A DNA stretch of 64,000 nucleotides from Dryococelus australis (taxonomy: Eukaryota; Arthropoda; Insecta; Phasmatodea; Phasmatidae). The stretch lies in assembly GCA_029891345.1 (NCBI GenBank), contig CM057000.1, forward strand, positions 129,369,338 to 129,433,337. Direction: 5' to 3'. The number at the start of each line of letters is the position of its first letter. Positions within the stretch are counted from its first letter, which is position 1. A program made the position numbers and the translations under genes. Below, piece after piece: positions 56,085 through 64,000 of this stretch. The notes beneath the pieces were generated by a model. That model was not told where the DNA came from. It made no database searches and saw only the letters and a program-made list of their open reading frames with translations.

Positions 56085-56267
56085 CTATCCGCTACCGGCG
56101 GTGCAGCACTGAAGCATGTTGCGACACGCAAGTGCAAAGGTTTCCGGCGTAATGAGCTCATGCCTCGTGTCAATTGGTGTGGCATACACCATAAAATTAA
56201 TGTGGCCCCACAGCCAGAAGTCTGGTGACGTGATGTCAGGTGAGCATGGTGGCCATGCCTCACGAGC
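56085..56267 (-). pseudogene. Mariner-like transposase, C-terminal fragment
   Basis: The minus strand encodes WPPCSPDITSPDFWLWGHIN, then VYATPIDTRHELI. WP-SPD-TP-DFFLWGH holds the last acidic residue of the catalytic triad (Asp) and the conserved LWGH that follows it in this transposase group. It joins the upstream fragment at 58822 once the hAT is removed, though the QHDGAPAHF-type segment normally in between is already missing. Confidence 0.8.
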
Positions 56268-56275
56268 ATCTAAAG

Positions 56276-58813
56276 GAGACATGTCAAACTCAACTTTTGT
56301 ATAGGGCCAATTCGATTAATAAATTTAGGTCCAAGGGCCGGGGAAAAAAAAAAAAGGCAAAGCAAATTAAAAACATAAAATAATGTGTTTCTTTGTTACT
56401 TTTACTGAATTCTAATATGTAATACTTATAGTCTTATAATATTATTTGGAAAGAAATTGAAATTGCACACAAGATGATACAAAAATCATTACAGTTACAT
56501 TATTATCATTGTTTCACTGGCTATGGAATTGTCTGGTGGAGGGCAAAGTAGACACTTATTTTTTACTTGAGATTTGACACCTTTTTTTTAGAAACCAATG
56601 TTTCAATGTCTGCCACCAGATTTTGTGAAGATGCTATTTTCAGGATGGAGGATAAATGTTGTGTTGTCAGTCTTGATCGAAGATCAGTTTTGCTTGCCTT
56701 CACAAGTGAAAATAACTGTTCACAGAGATAAGTAGATCCAAACATTGCTAGTATTCCGGCTGCGAACTGGCGCATTTCAGAGCACTGGCTTGGCAAATAA
56801 GAATAAAACTTAGGGATCCCAACTTCATTAAACTTGTTTAACAGTGTCGCACTGGATGCCAATCAGTGCCATTTGGACATTGCTATCTGCCTTTGAACAT
56901 CAAAGGAAAATGGATCACCAAACAAAGAGAAATCATTTTCAGACGTTTTGAAAGCTTCAAACCTACTTTCGAACTTATTTAATAGTTCATTTACGTTAAA
57001 AGTATACTGACTAAAATCAGAAGCACTGTAGGACTTTCTAAAATCTTGGCAGGTAGGAAAATGAACTGTTTCCACCATTCAGTTGCCCTTCCCAAAGATT
57101 CAGCTTTAATTTAAAAACCTTGATGTGATCATACATTAAAATTACTAGCTGATCTTTTCCTTGCAGCATTAAATTTAAGTCATTTAAATGCCCTGTCATG
57201 TCTACCATAAATGCTAAATCTTGAAGCCAGTTATCGTCACATAGCTGATCAACAGATTCACCTTTCATTTCCAAAAACAGCCTGATCTCCTCACGAAGAA
57301 GCCAAAATCGTTCCAGAACATTAAAACAAGAAAGCCAACGAACTTCTGCATGGTATGGCAAGCCTCGAATTCAATTCTTACGTCCTTAAGACAACTAGAA
57401 AACCGACGTTGATTCAGGCCCCGAGAGTGAATAAAATTTGCCACTTTCTTTACATATTTTAAAACGTGCTCCATCTATACTGTTTTCGAGCAAAGTACTT
57501 CCTGATGAGTAATACAGCGAATGTAATGTAACTTACTTTCAGGAGAGACTTCTTTCTGCTTGGCCAGCAACCTAGCAATGAATCCGTTGCGCTTCTCAAT
57601 CACGGAAGGAGCTCCATCTGTTGCTACACACTCTAGTTTTGATAAAGGAAGATTAAACCTTTCCAAAAGACGATATATTTCTTCACAGATATCCTCACCA
57701 GTTGTGGTATTTTGAAGCGAAACTATTTACAGTAACTCTTCAATAATATTTAAGTCTTTATCTCACGCGCAGATGAAAACAGATAATTGTGCCTTGCCAC
57801 TGACAGCTGTACTTTCATCAACTGCGATAGAAAAAGCTACGAAACTTTCAACTTTGACCAGCAACTGTTCATTCAAATTACGTACGATGTCATCACCTCT
57901 CTCGGCAATTGTATTTCACGACAAGCAAATTTTTCTGAAATTTTGAACTATTTCGGGACACACAATTTCAGCAGTTTTCACGAGAGATACTACTTTACGA
58001 ATTCACTGTCGCTATAACATTTCCAGTTCTTTGATATCAGCTCTGCTATCGCATAGCTCGCTCTAACAGAGGCTTCACCGTCTCCTTTTGAGTTCTAGAA
58101 TACATACTGTTGCTTACCAAGTGCAGTCTTTAAGTCCCGTACTTTATCTTCTCTTGATTTGTCTTGGTACTTATCATATTAGTGGCGGTGTGTTTCATAA
58201 TGGCGTCTTAAATTATACTCCTTCGCGACACTAATACTTTGGCTACAGATCAAACACGTAATTTTACTTCTGCTTTCACAGCAGAAGTAAGCGAGTTCCC
58301 ATATTTCTTGGAATACGCGATGTTCACTTTCAATTGTTCGCTTCTTACAATTCGAGTATTTTGAGTGACATTTTCCTTTTGAAAGCACTCACAAGATAAA
58401 TAAAGACGATTATTCTCACCTAACCGCATGCCTCCAACAGCTGTAACTGCAAATGATAACCTTTACAAATGACTAGCAATAGTGAACGCTTTGTTGATAT
58501 GCTGGTAAGGATTGGGATCGGAAGAGTAAGCAATAAAGACGATTCGATTACTCGCCGCATGTCTCATTCTTTGAATGTGAAAAGAAAGTTAGAAAAAGCT
58601 GCCAAGTAGTAGATAAGGGGAGTTGTTTTCGTACACCAGCATCGCATTACTGTCTCCTTTTTTACCATTAAAAGAAAAACAAAAAAAGTGTTGGTTTAAG
58701 ATTTCACAATTCACTTGAACAAACTGTCCTTGCAACAAAAAAATCTATAAAAGTGGTTCGGGGGCCACATTACACAAGCGTAGGGGCCGCATATGGCCCG
58801 AGGGCCGCGTCTG
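56276..58813 (-). mobile_element. hAT (Charlie-like) transposon nested in the mariner-like relic
   Basis: 2,538 bp flanked by an exact 8-bp duplication ATCTAAAG (56268-56275 and 58814-58821). Ends are GAGACATGTC and, inverted, CAGACGCGGC with GGCCC-rich subterminal sequence typical of Charlie-type hATs. It contains a near-complete but broken transposase gene on the minus strand. Confidence 0.87.
56565..58388 (-). pseudogene. hAT transposase (GTF2IRD2/ZBED-like), broken
   Basis: On the minus strand: a BED-like finger (CLICSQSISVAKEYNLRRHY with ETH) near 58200; ECVATDGAPSVI with the second catalytic Asp and HYIRCITHQEVLCSK at 57475-57666; RFSSCLKDVRIEF and VRWLSCFNVLERFWLLREEI, the W-S-----R------E part; LQDLAFMVDMTGHLNDLNLM; and FGSTYLCEQLFSLVKASKTD with LRSRLTTQHL, the C-terminal hAT dimerisation region. 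The same architecture was domesticated in vertebrate GTF2IRD2 and ZBED proteins. At least four frame breaks (near 58180, 57475, 57265 and 56863) make it non-functional. It cuts and pastes the hAT element when intact. Confidence 0.88.
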
Positions 58814-58821
58814 ATCTAAAG

Positions 58822-58905
58822 GAACTTCCTCCAAGTATTCCGGTAACATGTCCTGCAGGAACTGTAGATACGTAACACCTCCGATACTGCGACCATGTGG
58901 TACTG
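58822..58905 (-). pseudogene. Mariner-like transposase, central fragment
   Basis: The minus strand encodes GGVTYLQFLQDMLPEYLEEV then PLD at the hAT junction. TG-TYL-FLQ--LP--LE-VPL is characteristic of a mariner-like transposase family spread in arthropods, lying between the first and second catalytic residues. Confidence 0.78.
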
Positions 58906-59127
58906 AGCGGTGTTATCAGGCACTCAAACCTGCGCACAGGCTGGTTATAAAGCCAAGTACATAAGGTTGCATATCCACCCCTGCGCATTGCCACTGCCAT
59001 TAGCAGGTTAACTATAGACGTTAGACTATTGGTTCCTTGATTAAATATGCTCCATTTGTACTTATCTACTCCGCTCGGATGTTTGTTATCATTTGCTCGT
59101 GAACATCCGGTATTAAACAAATAAGTC

Positions 59128-59155
59128 CGTGGGCCGCGGGTTGCATACCCCTGAT
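59128..59155 (-). repeat. hAT/Charlie-type terminus, unpaired
   Basis: The minus strand reads CAGGGGTATGCAACCCGCGG then CCCACGG, a typical hAT end. Its partner may be the GC-rich GGCCGC at 55640-55670, which would make the mariner-like relic itself nested in an older hAT; no 8-bp duplication was found to prove it. Confidence 0.5.
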
Positions 59156-61353
59156 GTAGACCATTACAGCAGCATTTTGTGCAGCATCTCATACACAGGA
59201 CACTGTGACTGAAAGGGTTGACTTTGCCAATGAGGGAAGTTTACAGTCGCCATGAAAGGAGACGAGAGTAAACTCCGCTCAGAAAAAAGTTTCTTGTGGA
59301 ACACTTCGCAGTCATTTGTTTTATGTATAAAGAATGTATTCCTCGACTTCTGAGCTCAAGCGTGAAGTGTTCACAGGATCATTTGCAATTGCCAAGTATG
59401 CAGTGTGCCCCGTCAGGAAACCAACAAGCTTTGCCAGAGTTTTCGGGATAGCCACTCTAAGCGAAAATTTTCATACGCACCACTGGTCGATTCGTCATAG
59501 TTGCGAAGGAATTAACACTTTATTGTACAAAGCCCCTTCATGAAAACTCTTCGATTTTCCTGTAATAATCACTATGGATATTAAATTACATTACCATAGC
59601 AGTCACTACATTGAAACTCAGCACACTCCTCCCTTTCACAAATGATTTTCAAACTGTTCAACATGGTGCTAAAAACATGCTGTGATGTATTGTCACAATG
59701 AATTTACCCATTCGACATCAACACAGTCACGTGTAGTTTATGTTATCGCCTATACTGATTTCCTCATGTGTCTGGCTTCCCATGTTACTAAAATCTGAAT
59801 ATCGGACAGACCCACAAGAAGAAATCAGATTGTGGCAGGTTGGGTGACCAAAGATATCACGGTACTTTTCCACCTCATCGGATAAATCAACCAGGAATCA
59901 TCTCATTCAGCAGGACAATCAACTGTATAGTGGTGTGCTGTGGCAACAACGTGCTGCCTACATGCGTGTGTTGCTGCATTGCTAGCACCATGTCCTCTAA
60001 CTAGAGGGGTAGTTAATTTCGCATAAAATCTATGTATGCCAATCCTGTGAAACATTTCTCGAGTAAATGTCAGATGATTGATTACTAATCCACACCGTAT
60101 ATTCATATAAAACCTGTGGTAAGTCACCAGTCCACACGTGGGACTTTATATTGTTATTAATACTGTGTAGGGTGGATGTAGCTTCGTCAGTGGGGATGAT
60201 ATATGGAAACATCCGCGTTGAACACACTCACAAATCACTGCTTGAAATGGACAACCACCAAATAGACATGAAGTTTCTGCAGACAGTGTGAATAAAGATC
60301 ACCAGAATGTAGCATTTTCTACACTTGGGTGCTTACAACACCTGTTGTTCTTAAAAGTGTTCATACACATGAGAACAGGCTTCTTATTACAGAATCAACA
60401 AAAACTTTGTTATGATTCCGCTATGCCACATATTCAGTACTTCTACGTGAACAGGGACTAGTCTCTCTGACACATTGGTACACGTTCCCAAATTTTTAGA
60501 GACAAGGGACTCTAATTGCAAGATGTAGGTATAAAGCCTTTGATACTTCTAAGCAGTACACGCCATTGCAAACTTCGTACGTAAACAGCATCACGTAATT
60601 CTCGTTTGAATACACATCAGGTATCTCACCGTGCAACAATTTCATTCGGGCTGCACTGACACAAAGATCAACGTTACTCACATTTGCCTTGCATCGTGGC
60701 CTATCACGATGATGTTATCATTTCATCCAACTAATGTGCCCTCTATCCATGCGAAGCGAAAGGAGATAAAGAGCTAAGCTCGCCTTCGAGGCTAGAAAGG
60801 GAATAGAGACCTCACATAGTCATCTTTATCCACTTCTCTTGTTTCTTAGTTCGCTTTTCACAAATTATGTTAGTGTTATCGAGTTGCAACAAGCATATAA
60901 CAGAAACAAACAACTGGGAACTGAAGGAACTCGCAGTTGTCAAATTGGGCATCTGGTGTGTTCGTACGAAAACCATGGTGACTGACGTTCCAGTCTCGGG
61001 AACAGAGCTGAATGGATGCATGGTGTATGGTGTATGTGAACATATTGCTTACAATCGCCATCCGTGCTCGCTGGGAAAGCATGTCGGTTTAGTAACCGCA
61101 GCATTGTGCATGCGGATGGTATCCGAAAATATAGATATAATGAGATCTTCATCGTGTCATGATTGTAAATGCAGAACTAAAACTGAAAGCTTTGATTTCC
61201 TCATCAGAAAGAGGCAATACTTACACTGTACATTAGTCGATCGAATATCATTACATTATGCTCGTGTGAACGCAGCTGGCTGACGAGATGTGAGTTTACT
61301 TTTTCAGCAGAAGTGCCTCACGAAACGATGGTAGTGAACTCTCTAACTTTAGA
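59156..61353. other. No intact gene; possible highly decayed transposase on the minus strand
   Basis: Around 60150-60220 the minus strand encodes TDEATSTLHSINNNIKSHVW, which resembles the FSDEA-F---G-VN--N-HYW catalytic segment of mariner-like transposases with many changes. No other motif survives. Frames at 60867-61283 (138 codons) have no recognisable domain. Confidence 0.35.
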
Positions 61354-61768
61354 GGCTGTTCACGGTTGACTGAGCAACCTTTGGAAAATGTCACTTTCCT
61401 TACTTGAGTATATTTTGATGCGCACACTGATTGGCATGTGCCCAGTAAAGTTGGCACTGACGATGGAGGGAAAGTAGTTCCATGTCTTAACATTGAACTA
61501 GAAATGTTAGGTAAATATTTTGTGAATACTGAAATTATATATTTTGCTTTCTCTTTTCCTTTAAACGCATGTACGGCAATAATGATAACATTTATAAAGC
61601 GTTCACTTTTCTAATAATTTCACAGTTTCACTTGACCGACGCGTGAATAAAACGAGCAAGACCATGACATTGCCAATTTTACATATGGTGCAAGACTACA
61701 CAATGTGTGTACAAGTAAGTCTAGACTAAGCAAGGCTTGCAAAAGTGCTCAGTTTACCGTGAACAGCC
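61354..61768 (+). mobile_element. MITE family A, copy 6
   Basis: Starts GGCTGTTCACGGTTGACTGA and ends CTCAGTTTACCGTGAACAGC. Collinear with copy 4 including GGAAAGTAGTTCCAT and TTTCACTTGACCGACGC. Confidence 0.82.
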
Positions 61769-62534
61769 TATATCCATAATATTCTAGCGGTGGCCTTGCA
61801 GAGAATGGTAGATTCGTACAGCTGCAGACCTGTGGGGTTATGGGTACCTTTCCGCACCAGTGTTATGAACACTGGTACTTGCTGTATTATCACAGTGTAG
61901 ATACTGAATACATCAGCGAACATCATAATTAATTATTAATTTGTATTATGCACTGTTTTAGTGGGTACGATTTGTAGAATGCAAACTTTCCTAAATAAAC
62001 AGGCTACAGTCAAAGTATTTTTAACTATATTATTTATAAATAAGAATTAAATATTTAAATAAACTTAATAGTCTTGCAATGTGCGATGTCTCGTACCAGC
62101 CTGTTCTCATGATTGAGAAACTCAGATATTATTATTATAACAGAGCCAAACTTTTCTTGTAGTACGCCGCACATTCTTGTCTGCAATCTCAAAAGGTATT
62201 AGGTATATGAACATAAAATTTCTAGCCTATTGTGTTAAAACATTCGAAAGTTTGGAAGCTTATAATAATGGGTCTTCAGTGGAATGTAATTTGTGAAAAT
62301 TAACCTGAGCTGCGTTTGGAATCATTTAAATATATTATTTCCGTAGTAGCCCCCATATTTCAAAGCAATCTAAAGAAACAACATTTTGCTATGAAATACA
62401 CTCTTTGCCATTAAAATAGCCACACTCAGAACGTATTACCCACGAAGTGTGAAAGTTTGTGTACATCACTATAATAGGTAACATTGAAACTGTTTAATGT
62501 GTGAGCGTAGAATGAAAGTCAGTGAGTAGCAACC
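61769..62534. other. No gene recognised
   Basis: AT-rich sequence ahead of the Tc1-like pseudogene; inverted ends of that element were not identified. Confidence 0.4.
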
Positions 62535-63604
62535 ATGGCTCAGTGATACATCCGACACAGATATGAACAGCTTACAGAGTTTTCGAAATGGCGAATCATT
62601 GAACTACGGGAGATAAGGTGGTCGTTCTTTAAAATTGCCCACCATCTGGACCACTGCGACCAAGCTGCGCGACATTGTTAGGAGCAGTGGGAACACATAC
62701 ACACTGAGGAGGTACTGGACCATCCAGAATGACCACCAAAAGAGAGGAATATTTTGTCTTCCAACAGACAACTAAAGCTGATGTGTCTTTACACCATCCA
62801 GCGATAAGGAACGGCATCACTAGTGACCCCTGTGTCCCCTCGTAATATCGTGTGGTGACTTGCAGAAGAAGAACCGCCGTATTACACTGACATCTCACCA
62901 ATTTGTGACTCCAAAGGTTGTCTTTGCTTTATAGGATGACCCCCGTCGAGTCGGCTCATCCTCGAAAGCCCAGACAACCATTGGGACAATGGCTGCTAAA
63001 GACTGCACTAATCTTTAATCGTGACTTCATTTGCAGTGTAGTCATGATCGGATGAAAGGTGGCAGGGAAGTATTTAGATTTTGGCTGCACACACACTACT
63101 AACGTGCCCGGGTATGAAGGGGCACTGGACAGAGCACAAATATGAACTTAATTGTTGAGCAGCACAGCAATAAGCAATGTAACTGGTGGCGTCATGGTGG
63201 GGGAAGCAATCTCTTGTGATTTCCGGACTTCTCTAGTAATGACCGGGGAACACCGACGGGGCAGCAGTACGTCCACGTGTTTCTGTGGCCATTGGTGCCC
63301 CTCTAAAAAGGTTATTTTTCAACAGAACAATGCCTGCCCACATACACCACGGATTTCTCAAGATTACCATAGTGCTATCGAAACTCTTCTTGTTCCAGCG
63401 CAGTCTCCTTACTTGTCGATTATCGAATATGTATGGATTCAACTAGAATAGCAGCTTCAACTTTCAATTGGTCTGCAGCAGCTGGAGCAGCAGTTACAAC
63501 AACTATGGGGCAATCTTCCGCAGGAGAGCACTAGACATAGCTATGACTCAATGTTGGACCGTATCGCCACATGTATCCATGCTAAGGGCGGTGAAATAAT
63601 GTAA
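62535..63604 (+). pseudogene. Tc1-like transposase pseudogene, near full length
   Basis: ATG at 62535 starts MAQ; early codons give FSKWRIIELREIRWSFFKIA, a degenerate helix-turn-helix. The C-terminal half is clearer: VTGGVMV, then VIFQQNNACPHTPRISQD, PAQSPYLSIIEYVWIQLE and a tail ending MLDRIATCIHAKGGEIM at 63604. QQDNA-PH and SPDL-PIEH-W hold the second Asp and the Glu of the DD34E triad; here the Asp of QQD is Asn, and SPDL is SPYL. Many stops and frameshifts. It is a separate lineage from the minus-strand copy at 19866. Confidence 0.82.
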
Positions 63605-64000
63605 TAAAAGAACTTTTCACCTGTACAATTATTGCTCTAGTAAATTACCTATGTTGATGACGTTGTAAAACATCGTTCCCTCTGCCTATGCCAACGTTTA
63701 TTCCATTTTGGGGTGTTATTATAGGTTCAGTAATTTTATGGCAACAAGTTTATATTTACAGTGTAACTATAACAATTATATTAATGTTAATGGGCATGAG
63801 ATTTATACAAGACAAATTTTTATTACATTGATATTAATCACATGGTTCTTGTTGTCCATATGTTCTTAAGGATATTCTTGTGCTAATAATTTAGGTGTTA
63901 CTTCACAATCAATTATACAAATAGTAGGTACACAGTAAAAAAATTCTGGTAAACTTCTTAAACAGTAATAGACGTTTTTAACCTATTCAGTGTATGGAAA
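63605..64000. other. No gene recognised
   Basis: AT-rich; one short frame (about 63690-63830) starting MPTFIPFWGVIIGSVI is hydrophobic but matches nothing I recognise. Confidence 0.35.

Larger units (their letters stand above)
55835..59112 (-). mobile_element. Mariner-like DNA transposon relic with long inverted repeats
   Basis: 55835-55977 and 58965-59112 are inverted copies about 75-80 percent identical (GAGTAGATAAGTA, TGGAGCAT, GCAGTGGCAATG-GCAGGGG). Between them on the minus strand lie two fragments of a DDE transposase separated by a complete hAT insertion. Without the hAT the element is about 0.74 kb and internally deleted. Classification as mariner/Tc1-like rests on the transposase motifs. 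Confidence 0.7.

Noticed and set aside
63690-63830. Possible second mitochondrial fragment
   Set aside because: The short hydrophobic frame does not match any mitochondrial protein I can recognise.

Overview
The window looks like nuclear DNA of an arthropod, most likely an insect with a large, repeat-filled genome. The reasons are spliced exons separated by introns of 3 to 29 kb, tRNA-derived SINEs, families of terminal-inverted-repeat MITEs, Helitron-like, hAT and Tc1/mariner elements, a solo LTR, a nuclear copy of mitochondrial atp6, and arthropod-type Polinton genes. No bacterial operon, ribosome binding site or CRISPR array is present.

The only recognisable host gene lies on the minus strand and spans most of the window. 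Four exons (54741-54986, 25443-25622, 22185-22413, 13308-13471) have consensus splice sites and matching phases. Together they encode one laminin G domain followed by two EGF modules, best matching a secreted protein of the eyes shut/spacemaker (EYS) type; agrin and perlecan are the alternatives. The 5' and 3' parts of the gene lie outside the window. Nearly everything else sits in its introns.

The most notable object is in the 29-kb intron: a 16.6-kb Polinton/Maverick (adintovirus-like) element at 37928-54574. It starts with AG and ends with CT, has a 6-bp ATTACC target duplication on both sides, and carries terminal inverted repeats of about 2.3 kb (left) and 1.6 kb (right). Between 41.1 and 44.6 kb it holds a virion module in one orientation: a phospholipase A2 domain, a hydrophobic basic pX-like segment, an adenain-like cysteine protease, a penton-like minor capsid protein, a small basic protein, a major capsid protein, and a conserved protein of unknown role. 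All the larger genes carry stops or frameshifts. No DNA polymerase B, integrase or packaging ATPase was recognised. A C2HC zinc-finger gene on the left reads out towards the TIR; an acidic terminal exon lies inside each TIR, and on the right it can be spliced to a separate small first exon. The element is inserted inside a MITE whose two halves flank it.

Other regions: 2.3-3.9 kb, remains of a Ty3/Gypsy-type element; 4.5-4.7 kb, NUMT; 5.2-7.0 kb, three MITEs; 8.25-9.06 kb, seven copies of a 115-bp satellite; 11.0-11.35 kb, TTAA-flanked MITE; 14.2-15.2 kb, Helitron-like; 17.8-18.7 kb, solo LTR; 19.9-20.5 kb, Tc1-like pseudogene; 21.7-22.2 kb, fifteen 32-bp units ending 19 bp from an exon; 25.9-26.6 and 36.6-37.7 kb, two related Helitron-like copies with tRNA-like head arrays; 30.0-30.9 kb, a hAT-type non-autonomous element; 55.8-59.1 kb, a mariner-like relic with a hAT transposon nested in its transposase; 62.5-63.6 kb, a second Tc1-like pseudogene. 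All identifications come from reading translations, repeats and junctions by eye; no database search was run.
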